Positions 8,203 to 16,709 are shown, counted from the first letter of the stretch. The stretch: 64,000 nucleotides of DNA from Pseudomonas gregormendelii (GCF_017114825.1 NZ_JADEVO010000028.1:17368-81367); one strand, 5' to 3'. Translations and numbers: made by a program. The notes: a model not told the origin generated them from the sequence alone.

Positions 8203-9436
8203 AACGGAACGTCGCCAGGTGGTTGTCATCGGCGCAGGCCCTTCGGGTGCCATCGCCGCCGCTTTGCTTAAACGCAAAGGGCATGATGTGCTGATGATCG
8301 AGCGTCAGCATTTCCCGAGGTTTTCCATTGGCGAAAGCCTGCTGTCCCACTGTCTGGACTTCGTCGAGGAAGCGGGCATGCTCGATGCAGTAAACGCCGC
8401 CGGTTTCCAACTGAAAACCGGGGCGGCCTTCGCCTGGGGCGAGCAGTACAGCGCGTTCGACTTTGGCGACACCTTCAGCAACGGCAAACCGACCACCTTC
8501 CAGGTGCTGCGCGCCGATTTCGACAAGCTGCTGGCGGACCAGGCAGCGCTGCAAGGCGTCGAAATCCGCTACGGTGAAACCATCGTCAGCGTGGTGGCCG
8601 ACCCGGCAAAACCTCAGCTCGGCGTGCTGCGCGAAGATGGCAGCGAGTACCGCATAGAAGCCCAATTCATACTCGATGCCAGCGGCTACGGGCGGGTCCT
8701 GCCGCGCCTGCTCGACCTCGAAGCGCCGTCGAACTTTCCGGTGCGTCAGGCCGTGTTCACCCATGTCGAAGACCATATCGACAATCCGGCCTTCGATCGC
8801 AGCAAAATCCTCGTCACCACCCATCCAACCCAGCGCGATATCTGGTTCTGGACCATCCCGTTCAGCAATGGCCGGTGCTCTGTGGGCGTGGTCGCGGCGG
8901 CGGAACATTTCGCGGGGCGCGCAGACAATCTGGACGACTGCCTGCGTGGTTTTATCGCCGAAACCCCAAGCCTGTCGGCCGTGCTCGACAACGCAGTCTG
9001 GGACACCCCCGCGCGCACCATCGGTGGTTATTCGGCCAACGTCAAATCCCTGCACGGGCCCGGCTTCGCGCTGCTGGGTAACGCCGCCGAATTCCTGGAC
9101 CCGGTGTTTTCCTCCGGCGTGACCATTGCCATGCGCTCGGCGAGCATGGCCGCTGCGGTACTGCATCGCCAACTGCAGGGTGAAAATGTCGACTGGGAAA
9201 GCGACTTCGCCGTCCCGCTCAAGCGTGGCGTCGATACGTTTCGCTGCTACGTGGAAGGCTGGTACGCCGGAACCTTCCAGGACGTGATCTACCATCCGGG
9301 CAGTTCACCGGACATTCGCCGCATGATCAGCGCGATCCTCGCCGGTTATGCCTGGGACGAACGCAACCCGTTCGTGGCCGAACCCAAACGCCGGCTGCGG
9401 ATGCTCTCGGAACTGTGCGCAAGGGACGCCACATGA
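8189..9436 (+). CDS. Flavin-dependent halogenase-like FAD oxidoreductase of the aryl polyene cluster
   Basis: The protein has 415 residues. An N-terminal Rossmann motif (VVVIGAGPSGAIAAALL) binds FAD, and HFPRFSIGESLL is the segment usual in halogenases and their relatives. Lys76 in FQLKTGAAFAWG aligns with the lysine that forms the halogenating species in pyrrole and phenol halogenases. Residues 219-224 read WFWTIP, an exact W-x-W-x-I-P halogenase signature. The late motif DPVFSSGVTIAM is the flavin-contacting loop. It overlaps both neighbours. Similar proteins are often annotated only as oxidoreductases or tryptophan halogenase family. Activity on a polyene aryl ring is inferred from the motifs and from the known bromination of xanthomonadins. 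Confidence 0.75.
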   Translation: MPTVETERRQVVVIGAGPSGAIAAALLKRKGHDVLMIERQHFPRFSIGESLLSHCLDFVEEAGMLDAVNAAGFQLKTGAAFAWGEQYSAFDFGDTFSNGKPTTFQVLRADFDKLLADQAALQGVEIRYGETIVSVVADPAKPQLGVLREDGSEYRIEAQFILDASGYGRVLPRLLDLEAPSNFPVRQAVFTHVEDHIDNPAFDRSKILVTTHPTQRDIWFWTIPFSNGRCSVGVVAAAEHFAGRADNLDDCLRGFIAETPSLSAVLDNAVWDTPARTIGGYSANVKSLHGPGFALLGNAAEFLDPVFSSGVTIAMRSASMAAAVLHRQLQGENVDWESDFAVPLKRGVDTFRCYVEGWYAGTFQDVIYHPGSSPDIRRMISAILAGYAWDERNPFVAEPKRRLRMLSELCARDAT

Positions 9437-10158
9437 GTTTCCTGAGCGACAATTACGTCGAGGAAACCCGCTTCGGTTTCTGGTTCCTGCGCAGCCACAC
9501 CTGGCAGCACCACGTGTTGCGGGTGGCGATCAATGACCTGCGCAGCCTGTTCAGCGAACCACCACCCGCTCATCCCGTGCTGCTCGATGCCGGTTGTGGC
9601 CAGGGCAAGTCGTTCCAGCTGTTGCACCAGACCTTTGCACCGCAACGCCTTACAGGCCTGGATGCCGACCCTCACAGTCTCGAACTCAGCCGTGAAGAAG
9701 CCGCTCGCCAGTGCATCGAAGTGGAACTGATCGGCAGTGACTGCGCGAGCATTCAACTGCCGGACGCCAGTGTCGACCTGTTGTTCTGTCACCAGACGTT
9801 CCATCACCTGGTGGAGCAGGACCTGGCCCTGGCCGAGTTCTATCGAGTATTGAAACCTGGTGGGTATCTGCTGTTCGCCGAATCCACCGAGGCTTACATT
9901 GATACCTGGGTGATTCGCTGGTTGTTTCGCCATCCCATGCATGTGCAAAAAAGTGCCGCCGGTTATCTGCAGATGATTCGCCAACAGGGTTTCGAGTTCG
10001 GCCCGCAGAACGTGTCCTACCCATACCTGTGGTGGAGTCGCGCCAGGGATTTTGGCCTACTGGAGCGCCTGGGCCTGCAACGGCCAAAAGCCGCTGGTGA
10101 GCGGGAAGAAACCCTGGTCAATGTGGTGGCGCGCAAACCGCTTGAAGGTGCCGTTTGA
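9433..10158 (+). CDS. Class I SAM-dependent methyltransferase
   Basis: The protein has 241 residues and starts on an ATGA overlap with the halogenase-like gene; a GTG at 9415 is a less likely start. The SAM-binding glycine motif is VLLDAGCGQGKSFQLL, followed by an acidic residue after the second strand (TGLDADPH) and the DLLFCHQTFHHLVEQD strand. These are all features of UbiE-like small-molecule methyltransferases. Known APE head groups are methylated or O-methylated, so methylation of the aryl ring or its hydroxyl is the likely role, inferred from cluster membership. Confidence 0.82.
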   Translation: MSFLSDNYVEETRFGFWFLRSHTWQHHVLRVAINDLRSLFSEPPPAHPVLLDAGCGQGKSFQLLHQTFAPQRLTGLDADPHSLELSREEAARQCIEVELIGSDCASIQLPDASVDLLFCHQTFHHLVEQDLALAEFYRVLKPGGYLLFAESTEAYIDTWVIRWLFRHPMHVQKSAAGYLQMIRQQGFEFGPQNVSYPYLWWSRARDFGLLERLGLQRPKAAGEREETLVNVVARKPLEGAV

Positions 10159-10745
10159 TGAGTATTTTCAACGCCGCGCAATCCTGCAGGAGTGAGCCTG
10201 CTCGCGATAGCGAGGGGTCAGGCAACTGGATTGTTGATTACTTCGCCGCCATCGCGAGCAGGCTCGTTCCCGCATTTTTGCTGCTCGGTACAGTGCTGCT
10301 GAGCGCCTGCACCAGCCGCGCGCCGCTGCCCGAGCAAACGCCTGACCTGCCGCTGCCCATGCAACTGCATATCCAGCGCCTGCAAGCCGACCAGCGCCTG
10401 GACTGGGTGTTGGTGATCCAGCGCGAAGGGCCGGGCATTCGCTGGTCGCTGATGGACCTGCTGGGCATTCCCCAAGCCCGGCAGAAACTGGTCGACGGCG
10501 CATGGCACGCCGACGGCCTGCTGCCACCCAATGCCGAAGCGCGGGAACTGTTCGCCGCGTTGCTGTTTGCGCTGACCCCCAGGGATCAATTGCAAGGCAA
10601 CTATCCGACGGCCTGGCAACACGGTACGCAACGGTCATTGCCCGAGCGTTGGGACGTGCGCTACAGGCAATCGCAAAACTTCGATCTGACCCTACCCAAA
10701 GGTCCGAAATACCAGGTCACGCCCCTGAGCGGGGACACGCCATGA
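10158..10745 (+). CDS. DUF3261-type outer membrane lipoprotein with a REP element inside its leader codons
   Basis: The protein has 195 residues if the ATG in the TGATG overlap with the methyltransferase gene is used. A hydrophobic stretch (VPAFLLLGTVLLSAC) ends in a good lipobox with the lipidated cysteine at residue 51. This makes the leader about 30 residues longer than normal, because a REP palindrome occupies codons for residues 9-38. The mature part (RLDWVLVIQREG, RWSLMDLLGIPQARQKL) looks like the DUF3261 lipoproteins found in APE clusters. Its place after the exporter genes fits a role in placing or holding the pigment in the outer membrane, but its biochemical function is not known. 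Confidence 0.72.
   Translation: MSIFNAAQSCRSEPARDSEGSGNWIVDYFAAIASRLVPAFLLLGTVLLSACTSRAPLPEQTPDLPLPMQLHIQRLQADQRLDWVLVIQREGPGIRWSLMDLLGIPQARQKLVDGAWHADGLLPPNAEARELFAALLFALTPRDQLQGNYPTAWQHGTQRSLPERWDVRYRQSQNFDLTLPKGPKYQVTPLSGDTP
10184..10272. repeat. REP/REPIN palindrome inserted in a coding sequence
   Basis: Perfect 15-bp inverted arms (GAGCCTGCTCGCGAT at 10194-10208 and its complement at 10251-10265) flank a 42-base centre. The outer ends CTGCAGGAG and GTTCCCGCA match the ends of other class-B REPs in the window. It is the only REP here that lies within an open reading frame, and it keeps that frame open. Confidence 0.85.
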
Positions 10746-11938
10746 CGGCCTATTTAAACGCCCTGGGGGTGATTTGCGCCCTGGGCCGGGGCAAGGAGGA
10801 GGTCAGCCACAACCTGTTTGCCGGCGACTGCTCCGGAATGCGCGACGAAGCCGGCTGGATTGTCGATCGTACGGTGCCGGTGGCGGCTGTGCGCGGCGAC
10901 CTCGTGGCCATCCCTGTCGAACTGTCGGAGCAAGCCAGCCGCAACAATCAGCTGCTGCTGGAAGCCGCCCTGCAGATTCGCGAGGACATTGACCAGGCGA
11001 TTGCGACCTACGGCCGCCATCGCATTGGCGTGGTCCTGGGCACCAGCACTTCAGGCATAGACGAAGCCAGCCGCGGCCTGGCCCATTACATTCGCGAGGA
11101 GGTGTTTCCCGCTGACTACAACTACCAGCAACAGGAACTCGGGGCGCCGGCGAATTTCCTCGCCGACTGGCTGCAAACCAGCGGTCCGGCCTATGTCATC
11201 TCTACCGCGTGCACCTCAAGTGCCCGGGCGCTGATGAGCGCCCAGCGCCTGTTGAACATGGGGTTGTGCGATGCGGTGCTGTGCGGCGGAGTCGACAGCC
11301 TGTGCAAACTGACCCTCAACGGTTTCTCGGCGCTGGAGGCCGTGTCCGGTCAGCGCTGCAACCCGTTTTCAGTCAATCGCAACGGCATCAACATCGGCGA
11401 AGCGGCCGTACTGTTCCTGATGACCAGACAGCCCGGCGGCAGCCCGTCGATTGCGCTGCTGGGCAGCGGTGCGAGTTCCGATGCACACCATATTTCCGCG
11501 CCGGAACCGGCTGGCCGCGGCGCCCTGCAGGCCATGCGCAAGGCCCTGGATCGTGCGAATCTGCAACCGTCCCAGATTGCCTACCTGAACCTGCACGGCA
11601 CGGCCACACAACATAATGATTCGATGGAAAGCCTGGCGGTGACAACCCTGTTCCCGGATGGGGTGCCCTGCTCGTCGACCAAACCGCTGACCGGCCACAC
11701 CCTCGGCGCAGCGGGCGCCCTGGAAGCTGCGTTCTGCTGGCTGAGCCTGTGCAAGGACAATCTGCAGCACGCCATGGCGCCGCATGTCTGGGATGGTCAA
11801 CCCGACCCTGACCTGCCACCTCTGAACTGGGTGACCAGGACGGATCGCCTGTCGTCCATTGCACCGCGCTACCTGATGAGCAATTCCTTCGCTTTCGGTG
11901 GCAATAACGTCAGCCTGATAATCGGAGACGCACCATGA
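10742..11938 (+). CDS. Beta-ketoacyl-ACP synthase (ApeO-type ketosynthase)
   Basis: The protein has 398 residues and a thiolase fold. The catalytic triad is intact: Cys157 in STACTSSARAL, His285 in NLHGTATQHND and His319 in PLTGHTLGAAGALE. It starts four bases before the stop of the lipoprotein gene. In the best studied aryl polyene systems a ketosynthase of this kind pairs with a chain-length factor and elongates the ACP-bound aryl chain with malonyl units. The gene order ketosynthase, dehydratase, ketoreductase, ketosynthase matches the apeO-P-Q-R order of Enterobacteriaceae; the letter names are assigned by order only. Confidence 0.85.
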   Translation: MTAYLNALGVICALGRGKEEVSHNLFAGDCSGMRDEAGWIVDRTVPVAAVRGDLVAIPVELSEQASRNNQLLLEAALQIREDIDQAIATYGRHRIGVVLGTSTSGIDEASRGLAHYIREEVFPADYNYQQQELGAPANFLADWLQTSGPAYVISTACTSSARALMSAQRLLNMGLCDAVLCGGVDSLCKLTLNGFSALEAVSGQRCNPFSVNRNGINIGEAAVLFLMTRQPGGSPSIALLGSGASSDAHHISAPEPAGRGALQAMRKALDRANLQPSQIAYLNLHGTATQHNDSMESLAVTTLFPDGVPCSSTKPLTGHTLGAAGALEAAFCWLSLCKDNLQHAMAPHVWDGQPDPDLPPLNWVTRTDRLSSIAPRYLMSNSFAFGGNNVSLIIGDAP

Positions 11939-12399
11939 TCGACTGGCCGCTCGCCGAACTGCTGCCGCACGCTGGCGACATGATCCTGATCGAACAGATC
12001 CTGTCGTTCGATGATGAGCAGATCCACACCCGCCTGGAGGTCAGGCCTGAAGGCCTGTTCAGCCGCCCCGACGGCAGCTTGCCGGCCTGGGTCGGCATCG
12101 AGCTGATGGCCCAGAGCGTCGCCGCCTATGCCGGCTGTCACGCCCGCCAGCGCGGCGACGCGGTCGCGCTGGGTTTCCTGCTCGGCACCCGCAAGTTCGA
12201 ATGCAATGTGGAACACTTCCCGGTCGGCACCGAGCTGACCATACACGGGCTGCGCTCACTGGAAGATGAGAACGGCATGGGTGTATTCGAATGTCATATC
12301 AATGCCCCCGGCATCCACGCCACCGCTCGTCTGAACGTGTTCCGCCCGCCTCAGGCCGCGCAATATCTTGATGAATCAAAGGAGTCCAGTCATGACTGA
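11935..12399 (+). CDS. 3-hydroxyacyl-ACP dehydratase-like hotdog protein (ApeP-type)
   Basis: The protein has 154 residues. The N-terminus ELLPHAGDMILIEQI contains the Pro-His-x-x-x-Met/Leu pattern of FabZ-like dehydratases, and WVGIELMAQSVAAYAG holds the helix with the acidic catalytic position (Glu). It overlaps the ketosynthase gene by four bases and the reductase gene by eight. In APE systems two dissimilar dehydratases form a complex; the partner here would be the C-terminal domain at the left edge of the window. That pairing is inference from the known systems. Confidence 0.82.
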   Translation: MIDWPLAELLPHAGDMILIEQILSFDDEQIHTRLEVRPEGLFSRPDGSLPAWVGIELMAQSVAAYAGCHARQRGDAVALGFLLGTRKFECNVEHFPVGTELTIHGLRSLEDENGMGVFECHINAPGIHATARLNVFRPPQAAQYLDESKESSHD

Positions 12400-13120
12400 A
12401 TCCATACTGGTCACCGGTTCCAGCCGTGGTATCGGGCGCGCCATTGCCCTGCGTCTGGCCCAGGCCGGCCATGACATCGTGCTGCATTGCCGCAGTGGCC
12501 TGGCGGAAGCTGGCGCGGTCAAGAAAGAGGTCGAAGCCTTGGGGCGAAAAGCCCGCATACTGCAATTCGATGTGTCCGACCGCGCCAGCTGCAGGGTCAT
12601 CCTTGAAGCGGACGTAGAAACCCACGGTGCCTATTACGGCGTGGTGCTCAACGCCGGACTGACCCGCGACGGTGCTTTTCCGGCGCTGAGCGAGGATGAT
12701 TGGGATGTGGTGATGCGTACCAACCTGGACGGTTTCTACAATGTGCTGCACCCGGTGATGATGCCAATGATCCGCCGCCGTGCGGCCGGGCGCATTGTGT
12801 GCATTACCTCGGTATCGGGACTGATCGGCAACCGTGGCCAGGTCAACTACAGCGCTTCCAAGGCGGGTTTGATCGGCGCGGCGAAAGCCCTGGCGATCGA
12901 GCTGGGCAAACGCAAGATCACCGTCAACTGTGTCGCACCCGGCCTGATCGACACGGCGATGCTCGATGAAAACGTGCCGGTGGAAGAACTGATGAAGATG
13001 ATCCCCGCACAGCGCATGGGCACCCCAGAAGAGGTGGCCGGCGCGGTGAATTTCCTGATGTCGGCGGAAGCGTCGTACATCACCCGCCAGGTTCTGGCCG
13101 TCAATGGAGGCCTGTGCTGA
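12392..13120 (+). CDS. 3-ketoacyl-ACP reductase, FabG-like (ApeQ-type)
   Basis: This is a short-chain dehydrogenase of 242 residues. The NADP-binding motif is TGSSRGIGRAIAL, the structural motif is NAGLTRDG, and the active site has the Ser in ITSVSG, Tyr153 and Lys157 in YSASKAG. The chosen ATG has AAAGGAG seven to nine bases upstream, which decides against an earlier in-frame ATG at 12371. It reduces the 3-keto group made by the neighbouring ketosynthases. Its operon position and motif set fit the APE ketoreductase rather than the housekeeping fabG, which sits in the fab operon. Confidence 0.87.
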   Translation: MTESILVTGSSRGIGRAIALRLAQAGHDIVLHCRSGLAEAGAVKKEVEALGRKARILQFDVSDRASCRVILEADVETHGAYYGVVLNAGLTRDGAFPALSEDDWDVVMRTNLDGFYNVLHPVMMPMIRRRAAGRIVCITSVSGLIGNRGQVNYSASKAGLIGAAKALAIELGKRKITVNCVAPGLIDTAMLDENVPVEELMKMIPAQRMGTPEEVAGAVNFLMSAEASYITRQVLAVNGGLC

Positions 13121-14346
13121 TGAAGCGCGTCGTCGTCACCGGCATGGCCGGTATCACCTCATTGGGCAGCAACTGGGAAACCATAGCCGGCAACTTCGCG
13201 GCCAACCGCAGCGGCATCCGCCGGATGGACGAGTGGGACCGTTTCACCGAGCTCAACACTCGCCTGGCCGGGCCCATTGATGACTTCAAGGTGCCCGCCC
13301 ACTGGACCCGCAAGCAACTGCGCAGCATGGGCCGGGTATCGCGCCTGGCGGTAGGTGCTGCGGAGCAGGCTCTGGCCGATGCCGGGTTGCTGGGCGATGC
13401 ATCGATCAAGGACGGACGCATGGGCGTGGCGTGCGGCTCGTCCACTGGCAGCACCGACGAAATCAAAGCGTTCGGCAATATGCTGCTCAACTCGGTGGCC
13501 GAGGGGCTCAACGCCAATTCCTACGTGCGCATGATGCCCCACACCACGGCGGCGAACATCAGCATCTTCTTCGGCCTCACAGGACGCCTGATCCCCACGT
13601 CCAGCGCCTGCACCAGCGGCAGCCAGGGCATTGGCTACGCCTACGAATCGATCAAGTTCGGCCGCCTGCCGCTGATGCTTGCCGGCGGTGCCGAAGAGCT
13701 GTGCCCCACCGAAGCCATGGTCTTCGACGCGCTCTACGCCACCAGCCTGAAAAACGACGCCCCGCAGACCACGCCGCGCCCTTACGACAAGGGCCGCGAC
13801 GGCCTGGTGATTGGTGAAGGCGGCGGCATGCTGGTGCTCGAAGAACTGGAACACGCACTGGCCCGCGGCGCGCGCATTCACGCCGAACTGGTCGGCTTTG
13901 GCAGCAACGCAGACGGTCAGCACACCACCCGTCCGGAGCAGGTCACCATGCGCCGGGCCATGGAACTGGCGTTGGAAGACGCGGGCCTGCAGCCTTCCAA
14001 CATCGGCTACGTGAACGGCCACGGCACTGCCACGGAACAAGGCGACATCGCCGAGACCCTGGCGACCAGCGCGCTGTTTGGCGAGCACATGCCTATCAGT
14101 TCGCAGAAGAGTTTCCTTGGCCACACCCTCGGCGCCTGTGGCGCACTGGAGTCGTGGTTCAGCATCGAAATGATGAACAGCGACCTGTATGCCCACACCT
14201 TCAATCTGGACGACATCGACCCGCACTGCGGCAAGCTCGATTACCTGCGCGGCGAATTTCGGCAGATGAGTAATCAGTATGTGATGAACAATAATTTTGC
14301 GTTTGGCGGGGTGAATACTTCGCTGATTTTTCGGCGCTGGTCTTGA
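13120..14346 (+). CDS. Beta-ketoacyl-ACP synthase II-like (ApeR-type ketosynthase), last gene of the operon
   Basis: The protein has 408 residues. It has the FabF-like sequence with Cys164 in SSACTSGSQG, the first His in NGHGTATEQGD and the second in FLGHTLGACGALES, so it should be active. The ATG on the TGATG overlap has GGAGG nine bases upstream; the GTG at 13114 is only three bases from that site and is unlikely. In described APE clusters the last ketosynthase acts on starter or early elongation steps. The operon ends here, followed by a REP rather than a clear terminator. Confidence 0.87.
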   Translation: MKRVVVTGMAGITSLGSNWETIAGNFAANRSGIRRMDEWDRFTELNTRLAGPIDDFKVPAHWTRKQLRSMGRVSRLAVGAAEQALADAGLLGDASIKDGRMGVACGSSTGSTDEIKAFGNMLLNSVAEGLNANSYVRMMPHTTAANISIFFGLTGRLIPTSSACTSGSQGIGYAYESIKFGRLPLMLAGGAEELCPTEAMVFDALYATSLKNDAPQTTPRPYDKGRDGLVIGEGGGMLVLEELEHALARGARIHAELVGFGSNADGQHTTRPEQVTMRRAMELALEDAGLQPSNIGYVNGHGTATEQGDIAETLATSALFGEHMPISSQKSFLGHTLGACGALESWFSIEMMNSDLYAHTFNLDDIDPHCGKLDYLRGEFRQMSNQYVMNNNFAFGGVNTSLIFRRWS

Positions 14347-14356
14347 AACACATAAA

Positions 14357-14392
14357 GATCAAAAAATCGCAGCCTTCGGCAGCTCCTACGGG
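14357..14392. repeat. Single class-A REP downstream of the aryl polyene operon
   Basis: The sequence GATC-aaaaaa-TCGCAGCCTTCGGCAGCTCCTACGGG matches one arm of the class-A REPs seen elsewhere in the window, with no facing partner. It separates the convergent end of the operon from the LysR gene. Confidence 0.75.
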
Positions 14393-14412
14393 GTGAACAC
14401 GAGCCAAAGCAG

Positions 14413-15315
14413 TCACGCTTGCAGCGGCTCGACCTTCCTCGTCAACAACTCCACAAACGCCCGCGCCATCGGCGATTTCTGGTCCTTGCGCTGCACCAGC
14501 CACACCGCCGACACCGCCGCCGGATCGAGCAAGGGCCGGTACACGACTCCGTCAATCCGCATCCGCTGATAAGACGCCGGCAGCACCGAAACGCCCAACC
14601 CTGCGGCCACCAACCCGATAATGGTCATCGCCTCGCCGGCCTCCTGGGCGAAGTGCGGACTGAAACCGGAGTCGCGGGCCAAGTTCAGCAGTTGCGCGTA
14701 AAGGCCGCTGCCATAGCTGCGCGGGAAAAACACGAAAGGTTCGAGGGCCAAGGCTGACAGGAACAACCCCTCCTCGCTGCCGTTCACCAGCGGATGTTTG
14801 GAGCTGAGTACCGCCACCAGCGGTTCACTCATCAGCTCGACCACGCTGAGGGAATCCGGCAGCCCCAGCGGGCGCATGATGCCGACTTCAATCGACTCAT
14901 CAACCAGCGCATCGGCCACCTGGGTACTGCTCATTTCCCGAAGGTTCAAATGCACCGCCGGGAAGCGCTGGCGGAACGCGAAAATCGCCTGGGGGATGGT
15001 CGAGTTGAATGGCGCCGATGAGGTAAAGCCGATTTTCAGCTCCCCCAGTTCGCCCAGTTGCGCCCGACGGGCAACGTCGGCGGCTTTGTCGACCTGCGCC
15101 AGCACCAGCCGCGCTTCCTGCAGAAACAGCCGGCCCGCCTCGCTAAGCTCGACCCGACGATTGGTACGCTCAAACAACCGCGCCCCTACCTCTTGCTCCA
15201 GTGCCTGAATCTGCTGGCTCAAGGGCGGTTGCGAGATGCCCAGCACCTGTGCGGCGCGGCCGAAGTGCAGTTCTTCAGCGACGGCAATGAAGTAACGAAG
15301 GTGACGCAATTCCAT
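14413..15315 (-). CDS. LysR-family transcriptional regulator (YnfL-like)
   Basis: The protein has 300 residues. The N-terminal winged helix-turn-helix is MELRHLRYFIAVAEELHFGRAAQVLGISQPPLSQQI, typical of LysR regulators that control a divergent transporter. The effector-binding part follows from about residue 90 (LKIGFTSSAPFN) with no damage. The start at the MELRHL methionine is chosen because the family begins there; seven extra upstream codons are possible. It is divergent from an MFS exporter gene, as ynfL is from ynfM in E. coli, and most likely controls it. The effector is unknown. Confidence 0.87.
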   Translation of the reverse strand: MELRHLRYFIAVAEELHFGRAAQVLGISQPPLSQQIQALEQEVGARLFERTNRRVELSEAGRLFLQEARLVLAQVDKAADVARRAQLGELGELKIGFTSSAPFNSTIPQAIFAFRQRFPAVHLNLREMSSTQVADALVDESIEVGIMRPLGLPDSLSVVELMSEPLVAVLSSKHPLVNGSEEGLFLSALALEPFVFFPRSYGSGLYAQLLNLARDSGFSPHFAQEAGEAMTIIGLVAAGLGVSVLPASYQRMRIDGVVYRPLLDPAAVSAVWLVQRKDQKSPMARAFVELLTRKVEPLQA

Positions 15316-15434
15316 GAAAACCTCATTAGGTCGCAAAAGCTCTTAAACAGGTCGAATAATATATTGGATTGAATCATTAGGCAGCTATATGCTTTTTTCA
15401 TTGCCTGACCGGCTGCCCGCTCCCGAGGTCCGAA
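15316..15434. promoter_or_regulatory. Divergent regulatory region between the LysR and MFS genes
   Basis: The 119 bases are AT-rich compared with their surroundings. They contain two direct copies of CATTAGG (15324-15330 and 15375-15381), 51 bases apart, and the near-palindrome GATTGAATC at 15367-15375. LysR proteins usually bind one recognition and one activation site spaced by several helical turns, so these are candidate sites; no footprint evidence exists. Confidence 0.35.
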
Positions 15435-16709
15435 GTGAAAACTGTTGTTGCGCCACTCGCCCATGAAGTCCCACCTTGCGCAGTGGATGATGTCGCTGCC
15501 GAGCTCAAGGAGATTTACATCGAGAAAGGCACGCCGATGTTCATTCGCACAGTGCTGGCGTTGTTCTGCGGTGGCTTTGCGACGTTCGCCCTGCTGTATT
15601 GCGTGCAACCGATGATGCCGCTGCTGTCCCATGAATATTCGATCAATGCAGCCCAGAGCAGCCTGATTCTCTCGGTGGCCACTGGCATGCTCGCCATCGG
15701 CCTGCTGATCACCGGGCCCATTTCCGATCGGGTCGGACGCAAGCCGGTGATGGTCGCCGCGCTATTGGCAGCGGCGCTGTGCACCATCGCCAGCTCGATG
15801 ATGCCAAGCTGGCACGGCGTGTTGCTGATGCGCGCGCTGATCGGCTTGTCATTGAGTGGCCTGGCCGCGGTGGCCATGACTTATCTGAGCGAAGAGATCC
15901 ACCCGCAGCACATCGGACTCGCCATGGGGCTGTACATCGGCGGCAATGCGATTGGCGGGATGAGCGGACGCCTGATCACCGGGGTGTTGATCGACTTCGT
16001 CAGCTGGCATACCGCAATGCTGGTCATCGGGGGCCTGGCGCTGATTGCAGCGGCAGTGTTCTGGAAAATACTTCCGGAATCACGCAACTTCCGTCCACGC
16101 TCGCTGCACCCACGCAGCCTGGTCGACGGTTTCACCATGCATTTTCGTGACGCCGGTTTGCCGCTGCTGTTTCTTGAAGCCTTTGTGCTGATGGGGGCCT
16201 TTGTCACCTTGTTCAACTACATCGGCTATCGGCTGCTGGCCGAGCCGTACCACATGGAACAAGCCTTCGTCGGGCTGCTGTCGGTGGTGTACCTGTCGGG
16301 GATCTACAGTTCGGCAAAAATAGGTTCGCTGGCCGACAAACTGGGGCGCCGCAAAGTGCTCTGGTCGACCATCGTATTGATGATCGGCGGCCTCGCCCTG
16401 ACGATGTTCACGTCACTGCCGGTGGTGATCATCGGCATGCTGATTTTCACCTTCGGCTTCTTCGGCGCGCATTCGGTAGCGAGCAGCTGGATTGGCCGAC
16501 GCGCAACCAGGGCCAAGGGCCAGGCGTCGTCGCTGTACCTGTTCAGCTATTACGCCGGGTCGAGCATTGCCGGGACGGCGGGCGGTGTGTTCTGGCACCT
16601 GGGTGGCTGGAACGGGATCGGGTTGTTCGTGGGTACCTTGCTGGTGATTGCGCTGCTGGTGGCATTGAAGTTGGCGAAATTGCCGCCGCTGGGTGGTGTT
16701 AAAGCTTAA
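15435..16709 (+). CDS. MFS drug/metabolite exporter, YnfM-like
   Basis: This is an inner membrane protein of 424 residues with twelve TM segments after a cytoplasmic N-tail of about 35 residues. The major facilitator signature GPISDRVGRKPVMV lies between TM2 and TM3, and a second copy-like loop SLADKLGRRKVLWST lies in the C-terminal half. The GTG start has GAGG seven bases upstream; an ATG at the MFIRTVL methionine (15537) would give a protein without the tail. Divergence from a LysR gene fits an inducible efflux pump of the YnfM/arabinose-efflux type; the substrate is not known. Confidence 0.82.
   Translation: MKTVVAPLAHEVPPCAVDDVAAELKEIYIEKGTPMFIRTVLALFCGGFATFALLYCVQPMMPLLSHEYSINAAQSSLILSVATGMLAIGLLITGPISDRVGRKPVMVAALLAAALCTIASSMMPSWHGVLLMRALIGLSLSGLAAVAMTYLSEEIHPQHIGLAMGLYIGGNAIGGMSGRLITGVLIDFVSWHTAMLVIGGLALIAAAVFWKILPESRNFRPRSLHPRSLVDGFTMHFRDAGLPLLFLEAFVLMGAFVTLFNYIGYRLLAEPYHMEQAFVGLLSVVYLSGIYSSAKIGSLADKLGRRKVLWSTIVLMIGGLALTMFTSLPVVIIGMLIFTFGFFGAHSVASSWIGRRATRAKGQASSLYLFSYYAGSSIAGTAGGVFWHLGGWNGIGLFVGTLLVIALLVALKLAKLPPLGGVKA

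Noticed and set aside
9415..9432. Earlier GTG start for the methyltransferase
   Set aside because: The ATG at 9433 forms the ATGA overlap that is the rule in this operon, and homologues begin near MSFLSDNYVEE.
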